64,000 nucleotides of DNA from Streptomyces sp. NBC_01233 (GTDB lineage Bacteria; Actinomycetota; Actinomycetes; Streptomycetales; Streptomycetaceae). The translations under genes and the position numbers were made by a program. The DNA lies in contig NZ_CP108514.1 in NCBI RefSeq assembly GCF_035989305.1, positions 9,900,501-9,964,500 of the forward strand, written 5' to 3'. The notes below the pieces were generated by a model that worked only from the letters and a program-made list of their open reading frames with translations, was not told the DNA's origin and did not search any database. This document shows, one piece after another, positions 27,802 to 36,291 of the stretch. Position 1 is the first letter of the stretch. Every line of letters begins with the position of its first letter.

Positions 27802-28758
27802 CTACAGCTTGAGCTGGAAGTACGCCGTACCGCGCTCGCGCCGGTAGCCGAGGGCCTCGTTCACCGTGCGCATCGGGGTGTTCTCGTCCGCCACCGTGGT
27901 GCCGATGCGGCGCAGTGCCGGGTACCGGCCGGCGGCGTGCGCCGCCATGTGCAGCTTCACGGCGCGGCCCAGGCCGTGGCCGCGGTGGTGGGGGGTGACC
28001 ACCGTGTCGTACTGGAGCGCGCGGGTGCCGCTGGGGTCCGGGAGGACCAGTTCCGTGTAGGCACCCACCTCGCCCTCGGGGGTCACCGCCGCGACCGTGA
28101 TCAGCTCTCCGCCCCGGTCCAGGATCAGCTGCTGCAGGGAGTGCAGCCGCGCCGCGGTCCATGGTTCGAGCTGTATGTCCATGTCCCCGCTCGGCGCATC
28201 CTCCATCGCCCCGTGGGCCGCTGCCGCGGCCGGGGCCCAGGCATCGGGCACCAGACCGTGCCAGGTGAGGACCTCGTAGCCGGGCGTGGCCGGGACCGGT
28301 GCGGGCCGGTCGGGGAGCTCCTGTCCGTACCAGGCCATCGGCAGCACGTTCACGAACCCGAGCGACTCGGCGAACGCCTGCCCGGGACCGCCGAGGTCCA
28401 CCATCGCTTCGACGGAGGTCCGGCCGTCCGCGAGCAGTTCCTCGCGGACCCGCTCCCACAAGGCGGTGCCCACGCCTTGGCGCCGCGACTGCGGGGATAC
28501 CGCCAGCACGTCGACGAAGGCGGTGTGGCGGTTGGCCTCGTCCGAGAACAGGACCAGAGCGGCCACGCCCACTCCCTCTTCCGCCGCCCAGAGCACGGCC
28601 CGGCCGCGCGTCGACGGCACGCGCAGCCGGCCGGCGATCTCCGTGCGGGAGGGGGCGGGCAGCTGCGGCAGGTCGGCGGCCGCGGCGGAGGCCAGGACCG
28701 TCAGCCAGGAGTCGACCTCGGTCTCGGACGGGGGCAGCGTGAGCATGTCGATCTTCAT
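27802..28758 (-). CDS. Double-GNAT acetyltransferase
   Basis: A 318-residue protein with two tandem GNAT modules. The first has VDVLAVSPQSRRQGVGTALW (R-x-x-G-x-G/A loop, about residues 82-101). The second has VVTPHHRGHGLGRAVKLHMA and then TTVADENTPMRTVNEALGYR, with the C-terminus GTAYFQLKL. This two-module form is shared with mycothiol synthase-like and several antibiotic-modifying acetyltransferases. Usually only one module is catalytic. The start at 28758 fits. It stands alone, and the substrate is unknown. Confidence 0.87.
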   Translation of the reverse strand: MKIDMLTLPPSETEVDSWLTVLASAAAADLPQLPAPSRTEIAGRLRVPSTRGRAVLWAAEEGVGVAALVLFSDEANRHTAFVDVLAVSPQSRRQGVGTALWERVREELLADGRTSVEAMVDLGGPGQAFAESLGFVNVLPMAWYGQELPDRPAPVPATPGYEVLTWHGLVPDAWAPAAAAAHGAMEDAPSGDMDIQLEPWTAARLHSLQQLILDRGGELITVAAVTPEGEVGAYTELVLPDPSGTRALQYDTVVTPHHRGHGLGRAVKLHMAAHAAGRYPALRRIGTTVADENTPMRTVNEALGYRRERGTAYFQLKL

Positions 28759-28891
28759 GTTGCCGACCTTAGGCCGTGGCGGACCCGACGCTCAGGGGTT
28801 TTCGGCAGTGGGCCCGCCCGGCGAACGGGCCGCCCGCCCGGATGCGCCCGGCGCACCGGCGCGCCGCCCGGAGGCGCCCGGGGAGGATCGG

Positions 28892-28985
28892 TCAGGCCGT
28901 CCAGCCGGGGGTTCGCTTCTCGCAGAACGCTCGGGCGCCTTCGGTCGCCGAGTCGGTGCGGAAGACGGGGGCGGTGAGCGGGTCC
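28892..28985 (-). pseudogene. Enoyl-CoA hydratase/isomerase C-terminal remnant
   Basis: The last about 30 codons of a minus-strand frame read FRTDSATEGARAFCEKRTP and GWTA before the stop at 28892. This is the usual C-terminal helix of crotonase-family proteins (S-x-D-x-x-EG-x-x-AF-x-EKR-x-P-x-W). Nothing else of the enzyme is present. It is joined directly to a cytochrome P450 fragment. Confidence 0.5.
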
Positions 28986-29170
28986 TGGGCGGTGCGGTCA
29001 GCAGGGCCCGTACGTCCTCATGGCGGGAGACCTGCCACAGCGCGGGCCGGCCGCGCGCCGCTCCACATGGGCCGGCGCGTAGCGGCGCAGCCACGCGAAA
29101 TACGGGTACGGGTCACGCAGCCGGGCCGCCACCAGCTCGGCGGGCGGATCTGCGGGGACGTGAGAGTACA
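28986..29170 (-). pseudogene. Cytochrome P450 N-terminal remnant
   Basis: The minus strand encodes ARLRDPYPYFAWLRRYAPAH, followed after one frameshift (near 29,063) by GRPALWQVSRHEDVRALLT. This is the characteristic N-terminal A-helix and beta-1 region of bacterial P450s. The sequence then runs into the crotonase tail, so about 350 residues including the haem Cys are gone. A deletion joining two genes explains the junction. Confidence 0.5.
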
Positions 29171-29373
29171 AGGATTCTCCGACGTGACGGGTTGATCAAC
29201 ACCCACCAACGAAGCCGGCCACGCCGGGAAAGGCCGGGCCCCGGCGCACCGCGGCCCCCGCCGGGAAGGACGGTAGTGCGCGGTTCTGGACGACGCTGCG
29301 AAGAAGACGACCGAGCTTCGGCATCGGCGCCCCGACCCGTGGCTTCGTTCACTTCAACGGGCCTGCCGCTCCT

Positions 29374-29838
29374 TCACGACGCCCCTTGGCGGACGCGTCC
29401 GGAGAGCCAGGGCGTGAGCGAGGCGCCCAGGATGCGCTCCTTGTAGGTCTCGTCGCCGGAAAGGGGGACGTAGAGCCGGTAGCCGGGCGGGAAGAACCGT
29501 CCTTTCACGAAGGCCAGTCCGCTGTAGACGGAGATCAGGAACGGCGGGACGGAGTTCCGGGGGACGTCGTGGAACTCCACCCCGTCCACGGTGATCGTCG
29601 CGTCGTCGTCGGGGAAGATCCGCACGCTGACCACCGGGCTGCCGCCCAGTTCCACGAACGCTTCGTGGGGCAGCGATCCGTCCGGATCGACGACGGCGAA
29701 CAGCGGCGCCGAAGTCCTCCGCGACGTCTGGTCGGCGCCGATGTCGTCGGTGACTGCCATGGACAGTTGGTACTCGGCCGCGATCGCCCGTATCGCGGCG
29801 ACGGCCGACTCGGTGGTCGGCAAGGAGGGGTGCGTCAT
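29374..29838 (-). CDS. Conserved hypothetical protein
   Basis: A 154-residue soluble protein starting MTHPSLPTTESAVAAIRAIA, with regular alpha/beta content (VVSVRIFPDDDATITVDGVE, PPFLISVYSGLAFVKGRFFP). There is no signal peptide, membrane segment or known motif. Codon use matches its neighbours, so it is probably a real gene of unknown function. The ATG at 29838 is preferred over one at 29907 because the upstream residues are not protein-like. Confidence 0.65.
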   Translation of the reverse strand: MTHPSLPTTESAVAAIRAIAAEYQLSMAVTDDIGADQTSRRTSAPLFAVVDPDGSLPHEAFVELGGSPVVSVRIFPDDDATITVDGVEFHDVPRNSVPPFLISVYSGLAFVKGRFFPPGYRLYVPLSGDETYKERILGASLTPWLSGRVRQGAS

Positions 29839-30292
29839 GATCCAGATGATGCCGCACCGGAGCCGTACGGCCGACCTGCGGCCCTCGGCCCCGGCCGCGG
29901 TGGTCACTGCGGGCGGAGGGGAGGGCAGACGGCGACCACCGATCCACAGGTGGGTGGTCCGATGCGGTTCAGACTGTCACCCGTTCGGGTGCGGCAGGTG
30001 CGGCAGGTGCGGGGAGCGGGCTGCCAGTGGCCCACGCCCCTCCTGGCCGCCCGCATGCAGCAACTCGGCGACAACCGCCCGCTCCCGCTCCACCACTACA
30101 CCCACCCGCGCCGATGACGGGACGCGGACGGCGGCGATCGACCCCCGGCAGCAGGGCGCCGAGGCACGGCAGTTGCGCCCGGCGCCGCACCCCCTCGGCA
30201 CGCCGGTCGCGGGGCTTCCGATCCCGGCCCGGTGGCGAGTAAGCGATCATGCTGGTGTGGTGGAGTTCGGCTCGGGCGCGGAGGGTACGGCA

Positions 30293-30784
30293 ATGGAGGT
30301 TGTGCGGGGAGCGGAGTTGGTGACGGTCGCGAGTCTGGTCGAGTCGGTGACGCAGGCGCAGAGCGGCGCACTGTGGCGACTGAAGGGCGTCGACCGTCAG
30401 CTGGACGCGAACCTGGTGCGCCACCTGCCGGGGACCGGCGGGGCGGCGTACACCGAGGACGAGGTCGACGTGATGCTGGTCGTCGTCGCGGGCGCCGGCA
30501 CCCTCACCCTCGACGGTACCCAGTCTCAGCTGTCTCCCGGGTTCCTCGGCCTGCTTCCGCGCGGCACATCCCGGGCGCTGCTGGCCGGCCCCGAAGGACT
30601 GCTCGTCCTTACGGTGCACCGTAGGCGTCGCGGAATGCGCATCGGACGGACCACCCCTGCTGGTGCGCCCGCGCCGTGCGCGCTGCACCTGGTGTGCGAC
30701 CGGTGTCACAAGCACGCGATCGAGGCGGACGCCCGCTACTGCAGCGGCTGTGGCTCGCCGTTGGCCGGCCGCCCCGCAGTTTGA
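30293..30784 (+). CDS. Cupin-like protein with C-terminal zinc ribbon
   Basis: A 163-residue protein. Residues about 55-105 form a small cupin-type barrel (VDVMLVVVAGAGTLTLDGTQ, LSPGFLGLLPRGTSRALLAG). The C-terminus has two CxxC pairs (LVCDRCHKHAIEADARYCSG) that should hold one zinc ion. The cupin metal His residues are mostly absent, so it is likely a sensing or binding module. The ATG at 30293 was chosen as the start directly before MEVVRGAELVTVASLVESV. The function is unknown. Confidence 0.65.
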   Translation: MEVVRGAELVTVASLVESVTQAQSGALWRLKGVDRQLDANLVRHLPGTGGAAYTEDEVDVMLVVVAGAGTLTLDGTQSQLSPGFLGLLPRGTSRALLAGPEGLLVLTVHRRRRGMRIGRTTPAGAPAPCALHLVCDRCHKHAIEADARYCSGCGSPLAGRPAV

Positions 30785-31420
30785 CCCCCCGCATTGGGGC
30801 GCGCAGGGTGTGGGTGGGGTAGGCGCCAGGATTCGGGGGCGGTCTGGCCGTCAGAGGCTGCGACAAGGCCGCTCCCTGCCGGCCGCGCTGCCGTGTGCGT
30901 GCCTGGATCGAGGCGGCCAATGCCTCGCCCCCGCCCCTCGCCGCCCGCTGCCGGGTCGGGGCCACGCCGTCCGCCGTTCGAGCCCCGCCGAACGTCCACC
31001 CCGGGCCCGCTACGCCTGCGTCGGGCTCGGCGGTCCTCCGTGCTGCCGTGTCCCTGCCATGCTGTGACGCCAGGCGCGTCGAGCCTTGACGCCCGCTCCG
31101 CCCTGGCCGCGCCCGCCCCGGGCAGATCGTCTGTCCTCGGGTCTGCCGCACAGTCCGGCGTCGGTACCGCGACCGGACAGCAGCGCCGTACCGCTGCCCG
31201 GCCGAGCTGCCGCTCCCCGTGATCGTTCTTGTGCAACCGGGCACGTCGGCGACCTCTCAGGGACGTTCAGGAACGGAGGCCCGGCATCACCGCGCCACGT
31301 CGGTCCCCAGTTCGGCGAGTGCGGCGCTGTACGGGAGCGGTGTGTGTGATCAATGGTGGGTGAGTGCTGATCGCAGTGCGCCGTGGTTGTGCCGGACCGC
31401 ATGAGGCCGGCGGGACCGGA
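30785..31420. other. Gap of about 635 bp with no supported gene
   Basis: Several long open frames exist, but all are compositional artefacts of high GC. No family resemblance, ribosome site or start supports any of them. Confidence 0.4.
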
Positions 31421-31639
31421 TCAGGTTTCGGAGATGTCGTTGCTGGTCCGCCGGTTCAGGGAGCGGATCCGCAACGCGGCGCGGATCAGGGCGATGAAGG
31501 CGACGGCGGGGAGGAGGATGACCGACCAGGTGCTGGCCAGCAGGGCGGATTCGGGCAAGAGGGGGAGCACCCAGTACGTCCCGAACAGCGCTATGACGAC
31601 GACGAGGGCACCGAGTGTGGCCTGCCAGACGGGTCTCAT
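31421..31639 (-). CDS. Small membrane protein
   Basis: A 72-residue protein of two hydrophobic helices (LGALVVVIALFGTYWVLPLL and LLASTWSVILLPAVAFIALI) with a basic C-terminal tail (RAALRIRSLNRRTSNDISE). A ggggagat ribosome site sits seven bases before the ATG at 31639. It should lie in the cytoplasmic membrane. The family is not recognised. Confidence 0.65.
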   Translation of the reverse strand: MRPVWQATLGALVVVIALFGTYWVLPLLPESALLASTWSVILLPAVAFIALIRAALRIRSLNRRTSNDISET

Positions 31640-32132
31640 CGCAAATCTCCCCAAGCGTCGAAAGGACGGGTCCGCCAGCGGCGACTTCCGGATGATACCG
31701 AGCAGCCGCGGGGCGAGGTGGCGGGCAGGAGCCACAGGCCCGCTTTGCCGACGGCCGTGACCAAGCCTCGGAACCGGCCGGTCCGGAGACCGCCGGCGAG
31801 TAGGTCTTGGCGGTCGGTGCGTTCCGTGCGGCTGTTGGCTGCGGCCGACCGGGCCGTCGATACCGAGGCCGTGGCCGACTGGCTTGCCGCGGAGGCGCCG
31901 ACGTTCGAGCAGATCGTGTTCTACCGCACGCGGTCGCCACGGCGCCCACGAAACCAACCGAAGGCCCTGGGCTGCCTGCGGCGCTCTGGAAGCAGGACCA
32001 ACTGGTCCACTGAGGCGGGCGCCGCACGGCGCGGGTCTCGTCCCGGCGGCGGACGCGAGCCCGGCCTGTGGTCGCGGATGGTGGTGGAGGCCCCCGACAT
32101 GGAGGCGGTCCGGGCGGTCCGGGCGGTGCTAC
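31640..32132. other. Degenerate region, about 490 bp
   Basis: A plus-strand stretch near 31,840-31,940 reads RSVRLLAAADRAVDTEAVAD and WLAAEAPTFEQIVFY, and looks like part of a protein. It has no start and soon breaks down. No family can be named. Confidence 0.3.
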
Positions 32133-32477
32133 GGGGCCCGGCATCGCCGAGGTCGCCGCTGCCGTACTGCGCGAGGACGGCCACGCGGGCCGTACGTCCG
32201 AACTGACCGGCCCCGAAGCCATCAGCCCACCGGGCAGGCCGCGGTGATCTCCGAGGCCCTGGGCGAGGAGGTGGCCTTCGTGGAGCTCTCCCGCGAGGAG
32301 GCACATGCCCACATGGCGCAGTTCATGCCCTCGGAGGTCATCGGCGGCACCCTGGACGTCCTCGGCGTCCCGTTACCCGCCGAGCAGGAGATCAGCCCCG
32401 ACCTGGCGAACGTCCTGCGCCGTCCGGCCAGGCCCTTCGGCGCGTGGGTCGCGCGCAACCTGCCGGCCTTCCGGTAG
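32133..32477 (+). pseudogene. NmrA-like NAD(P)-binding protein, C-terminal remnant
   Basis: The frame GIAEVAAAVLREDGHAGRTS and ELTGPEAISPPG, continued after one frameshift (near 32,235) by VISEALGEEVAFVELSREEA to FGAWVARNLPAFR, is the typical substrate-domain C-terminus of NmrA/NAD(P)H-binding proteins (D-I-A-x-V, then LTGPE). The Rossmann N-terminal half is missing. It is one of three such remnants in this window (see also 33950-34345 and 53229-53562). Confidence 0.55.
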
Positions 32478-33132
32478 AGCCCCGTACCACCACGCGCAGG
32501 AGATCCGGGCGGCGGCCGAGCAGTCCGGCCGGGAGTACCGGCCGGCGGGCCACGACTACCCGCGCCCGTGAAGGCGCGGGTGACTGCTGGGGCAATCACC
32601 CCCGCCCTCGGCGTTGTTCAAGCGGGTTGTTCCCAGGGGATGACGACGGCTCGAAGCGGCAAGAGCCGCCTGACAGCGCCGGGCCGGGTCGGCCGGGCGG
32701 TCGCACGTACGCAGTGCGTTGCGGGATCCACGGCTGCCGTCCGCGCGGCCGGCCCGGCCTCGTCGGCCGCCCACACGGTGGCGTGCCATTGGCCGCGCCA
32801 CTGTTCCAGCAGTACCCGCTGGCGGTCGCCGTCCCGGGAGTGGCGCTGGGCGCCGTCGACCGTGGGCGGCCCGGGAGCGAAGTCCTGCCGGATCACCTCC
32901 AGCAGGGCCGACGGCTCCATTTCCCCGGCCAGAGCGAGCTGCCTGCCGTGAAGGTGGACCGGCGCGTCCCAGATCCGGGCGTGGACGAGGTCCGAAAAGC
33001 GGTCGGCATGTGGCAGACGATCCCGAGCTCCTCCAGTTCTGCGGCCCGTTGCCGTTGGTCAGTGCAATCTGGGCCGTGGGCATGTTTGTGACCCGGGGGT
33101 TGTGCAGTTCGGTTGAGCCTGGCGGGCGGTGT
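32478..33132. other. Degenerate region, about 655 bp
   Basis: On the minus strand, fragments such as LEELGIVCHMPTA and FSDLVHARIWDAPVHLHG followed by GEMEPSALLEVIRQDF look like coding remnants in shifting frames. No family is recognised with confidence. Confidence 0.3.
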
Positions 33133-33660
33133 TCACCGTCCGTCCGGGCCGCCCAGCGGCGCGGTGAACCGCGGTCGCCAGCCTTCCTCCGTCAGCACGA
33201 CCAGCTGGACCGCGGCCGCACGGGTGCGCAGAGGCAGCAGGCTGTCGACCGCAGTGCGGACGTGGGCGGAGGCTGTCGGGTTGTCTGCACCCATGGCGAC
33301 GGTGACATGGGCGGCGGGCCGCGCCCCGAAGCGGCCTCTGTACGGGCGCAAGCCGGGCCACTGGGCGTGGAACGCATCAACGATCGGTTGGAGTGCCGGA
33401 ACGGTGACGGCGACGAAGCCGGACGCCGTCACGAGCTCCTCCAAGATCAGATCAGCTGCCGGAAAACTTGCCGCCAGGGAACGCACACCCTTCTTGTCCT
33501 GACCTGTCAGCGCCGATTCCGGCACGAACGGGTAGAGGAGCGAGACGTGCGCCGGCACCCCATGACGCACCAGAGCGGGGTCGATACGCCACGCCGCATC
33601 GAGGAGCGGGGCGGCATCGGGCAAGACAATGACGACGGCAGTGGTCCCTGGCTCTGGCAC
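33133..33660 (-). CDS. 2'-5' RNA ligase family protein (2H phosphoesterase)
   Basis: About 175 residues from a GTG start at 33660 (VPEPGTTAVVIVLPDAAPLL). The two catalytic H-x-S/T motifs are present: PAHVSLLYPFVP and AAHVTVAMGADN, the hallmark of 2H phosphoesterases that act on 2',5' or cyclic phosphodiester bonds of RNA or nucleotides. The N-terminal and C-terminal halves form the expected duplicated fold. It is a stand-alone cytoplasmic enzyme with no partner genes visible. The start is uncertain by up to 32 codons. Confidence 0.82.
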   Translation of the reverse strand: MPEPGTTAVVIVLPDAAPLLDAAWRIDPALVRHGVPAHVSLLYPFVPESALTGQDKKGVRSLAASFPAADLILEELVTASGFVAVTVPALQPIVDAFHAQWPGLRPYRGRFGARPAAHVTVAMGADNPTASAHVRTAVDSLLPLRTRAAAVQLVVLTEEGWRPRFTAPLGGPDGR

Positions 33661-33949
33661 TCCGTCATCATCGCAGGCCAGGCACGGGACCCGAGAATGC
33701 CGGCTGGGGTTGGGGGTGGTTGGGGGTCCGGCCCAAGCTGCGTGACGTGGTGGCACGGAGCGTCAGGCCGGAAGGGCGTACGCCTGCCCGCCTGGCGAGC
33801 GGAACATGGCCCCGACATCGACTCGTTGACCGGACTGCGAGCACGCAGAGCGGGGCGCAACTCTCGCTCGACCTGCTCGTCGTGATCCTGGATGTGCGGG
33901 CCGTCGGCCTCTGAGACGTCGGCCCGGGCGATCGGGCCGCTCGGAGGGC

Positions 33950-34345
33950 TCAGCGCGTGAGGATGACGCGCTGGCGGCTCCAACGGTCGCTGGTCGCGGC
34001 GGAGAGCAGGAAGTCCGCGACGTCGGCGCGGTTGATCCTCCCGCCGACACGTCCTTGGGCTCCGTCCAGCGGGATCGTCTCGTAGCCGCCCGTGGTCCGG
34101 CCGTTCCCGAACATCACGGGCAGGGCGATGGCCCAGTCGAGGTCGCTGCGGGCGATGGTCTCATCGGCGATGCCCTTCTCCGCCATGAGCGTGCCCATCA
34201 CCAGCTTCGACGCCCCGGCCTGGAAGAAGGACTGGCGCCGGGCCGTGTCGCCCGAGCCGAGAGCCAGACGAGACGCCCCACGCCGGCCGCAGCCATGGCC
34301 TCCAGGACGGGACCGGCGGTGCGGGTGGCGAGAGTGGACTTGTGA
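33950..34345 (-). pseudogene. NAD(P)H-binding protein, truncated and frameshifted
   Basis: Minus-strand frames read AGPVLEAMAAAGVGRLVWLS, then after a shift near 34,260 GSGDTARRQSFFQAGASKLV and ADETIARSDLDWAIALPVMF to the stop at 33950. This matches the middle and end of NAD(P)H-binding (SDR-like) proteins, including a D-W-x-I-x-LP segment. The dinucleotide-binding N-terminus is absent. The upstream break near 34,346 abuts the telomere-gene region on the other strand. Confidence 0.55.
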
Positions 34346-34356
34346 CGTTGAGAGGG

Positions 34357-34446
34357 CGTGGGCGGTCGACCTGATGGAGAAGGGCCTCAACCCGGCCCGG
34401 CACATCCAGGGCGGCGACGCCGTCCTGGACGAAGGGGAGTCAGGCC
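34357..34446 (+). pseudogene. Possible 3' remnant of a tap-like gene
   Basis: The frame directly upstream of tpg encodes LMEKGLNPARHIQGGDAVLD, which ends at the tpg start. In streptomycetes tpg normally follows tap (telomere-associated protein) in one operon, so this fits the last codons of a tap gene whose remaining about 700 codons were deleted. The assignment rests on position; I cannot verify the sequence match. Confidence 0.35.
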
Positions 34447-35004
34447 GTGGGGGAGATCGAGGACGCCATCGAGCGGGCCGACCGGGAGGCGTTCACTCGC
34501 CAGCCGCCCAAGACCTTGCAGGCCCGCATCAACTTCCTGATGCGCCGGCTCAAGACGACCAAGGCCGTCGCGGCGGAGCTCGGGGTCACCAGCGGTCGGT
34601 GGAGCGCTACCGCACGGGCGAACGGAAGACCCCGCCGAAGAACGTCACGGGCGAAGATCGACACGGCTGTGAGGTCACGCTGGCAGCCGCTGGTCCGCAA
34701 GCGCCGGCGAAAGCAGGCCGCCGCGGCGACCGGCATCACGGTGGAGACGCGGGCCCGCTTCGGCTACACGGCACCCGTCGGCACGACCGACGACGGCCGT
34801 ATGCGCCGCCTCACCGTCCACCTCCCCCCGGCGTACGCGCAGCGCCTGTTCGACGCCCGCGACGCGGGGGCCGGCGACCAGGAGATGCGCCAGATCATCG
34901 CCGAAGGCCTCAAAGACGTGTATTTCCAGGACGGCGGGAGCTGCGCCACGGGCCTTTCGGACGTCGAGTTCAGCGACACCGATTACCTCGACCCGGACTT
35001 CTGA
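34447..35004 (+). CDS. tpg: Telomere terminal protein Tpg-like
   Basis: A 185-residue protein starting at GTG (MGEIEDAIERADREAFTRQP, then KTLQARINFLMRRLKTTKAV), with the basic centre WQPLVRKRRRKQAAAATGIT, then FGYTAPVGTTDDGRMRRLTV and an acidic C-terminus (VEFSDTDYLDPDF). Length and layout match the terminal proteins that cap the 5' ends of linear Streptomyces replicons and prime end-patching. Residues about 48-70, where the helix-turn-helix should be, are out of frame: the alternative frame gives QRSVERYRTGERKTPPKNVT. Two compensating one-base changes, or two sequencing errors, are implied. The partner gene tap is missing. Confidence 0.8.
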   Translation: MGEIEDAIERADREAFTRQPPKTLQARINFLMRRLKTTKAVAAELGVTSGRWSATARANGRPRRRTSRAKIDTAVRSRWQPLVRKRRRKQAAAATGITVETRARFGYTAPVGTTDDGRMRRLTVHLPPAYAQRLFDARDAGAGDQEMRQIIAEGLKDVYFQDGGSCATGLSDVEFSDTDYLDPDF

Positions 35005-35168
35005 AACCGGAAATACGTGTCCGTCGAGTTGCCGGCCACTGAGCCGGAGCACGGCAGCCGACACAGCAGCGGGCTTGTTGTCACCCGGCAAGCGGCTGTG
35101 TGAGCAGGGCCGCGTTTTTCGGGGTGGTGCCCGGGTCGGCCGTCGGCCCGGGCACCCGGTTCACGCTT

Positions 35169-35624
35169 CTACTCCATGAACTGGAAGGTCCATGCCTGGC
35201 GTTGGTTGCTGACGTCGAGTGGCCTCAGGGCGATACGGGGAGGGAAGATCCGCAGCAGGCTGAGGTCCAGGGCCAGCTCCCCGCCGTCGACGGGGCCTCC
35301 CGGGACGACGATGTGGAAGGTGTGCGGCTGGGCACTCTGGTAGAGCGCCCACTCGCGCGGCTCGGGGTATCCGACGACCGGCTTGTTCATCTCCGGGTCG
35401 CCGTCGTAGGAGAGATAGGTGTCGCTGCGGAGATTGCGGATCGTGCAGTTGCCGTTGCCGAGTACCTCCAGCTGCCATTCCTGCTCGCCGGGGTTGCCGG
35501 TCGGTGGTAGCAGGAAAACGGGTGTCTTGGGCTCCGACGCCCCACCTTCCAGGGTGAGCAGTTGCTCGGGAGGGCGGGTGATCATGTAGGTGCCGTTCGG
35601 TACAGGTGCCAAGGCCAACTCCAC
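35169..35624 (-). CDS. Putative I66-family (beta-trefoil) serine protease inhibitor
   Basis: A 151-residue protein starting MELALAPVPNGTYMITRPPE, with repeated beta-hairpin units (EWQLEVLGNGNCTIRNLRSD, YLSYDGDPEMNKPVVGYPEP, ALYQSAQPHTFHIVVPGGPV) and the C-terminus NQRQAWTFQFME. The threefold W/F-rich pattern suggests a beta-trefoil. The closest family I can name is the I66 serine protease inhibitors found in fungi and streptomycetes. There is no signal peptide, so it would act inside the cell or be released by lysis. The family assignment is moderate. Confidence 0.55.
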   Translation of the reverse strand: MELALAPVPNGTYMITRPPEQLLTLEGGASEPKTPVFLLPPTGNPGEQEWQLEVLGNGNCTIRNLRSDTYLSYDGDPEMNKPVVGYPEPREWALYQSAQPHTFHIVVPGGPVDGGELALDLSLLRIFPPRIALRPLDVSNQRQAWTFQFME

Positions 35625-35839
35625 TTCTGACGTGCGGCGTCCGCGCGGGTCGCCGCTGATCTTTTGGGCCGACGGATCCCTTCCCCGTCACCGTGCGACA
35701 GAGGGTCGGAAAGGCACTGCGTCACCCTTCAGGAGTACAGCAGATGCGTCCCGGTGCTCGACCGCCCCGGTGAGGGTGTGGTGCCTTCCGCGGTGTATCC
35801 GATGGCAGCTGCTGTGCGGATCCCCTTGCCGATTTCGAG

Positions 35840-35937
35840 CAGTACGGTTCAGGAACCTGGAGGAGAACCAGCGGGTCGAGTTCGAGATCCAGCAGGGCCA
35901 GAGGGGCCTGCAGGCGACCGACGTCCGAGCCCTCTGA
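35840..35937 (+). pseudogene. Cold-shock protein C-terminal remnant
   Basis: The frame ends FRNLEENQRVEFEIQQGQRG and LQATDVRAL before the stop at 35937, the standard last third of bacterial CspA-type proteins (L-x-E-x-Q-x-VEFE-x-x-x-G-x-x-G-x-QA-x-x-V). The RNA-binding RNP motifs and start are missing. Confidence 0.55.
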
Positions 35938-36291
35938 TGTTGAGCGGCGTCCGACTTCCACCAGTCGTCGACCAGCTCGGTAGGGAGCGCGTGCGGCAGC
36001 TTCGCTGACGGCGGGGCTGGGCGGGCGCGGGGTGGCGCTGCTCGAAGTGCGACTGCGCGGGAAGGGGATGCGCAGCCTGCTCCAGGATCACGTCGTTGCC
36101 TTCCCGAATGCGGCTCTGCCGTACATCCGGCTCTTGATCGTCTCGATGCCAGGCTGCGTGGCAGCGGCACGATCTGCGTGCCGGCAGGCCCGCAGGCGGT
36201 GCTGCGGTCCCTGAGGACCTGACCGCCCGTGACCGCTCCCGAGCCGGCCGTTTGGATGGCGCCTTGGCGGGGCGGCTGACTCCGGTGCCGG
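35938..36291. other. Gap of about 350 bp with no supported gene
   Basis: No start, ribosome site or family-like sequence is visible in any frame. Confidence 0.4.

Noticed and set aside
29980..30110. Short similarity with 41,990-42,045 (cgcccgctcccgctccac)
   Set aside because: The shared core is about 17 bp of GC-rich sequence; too short to call a repeat or a gene.
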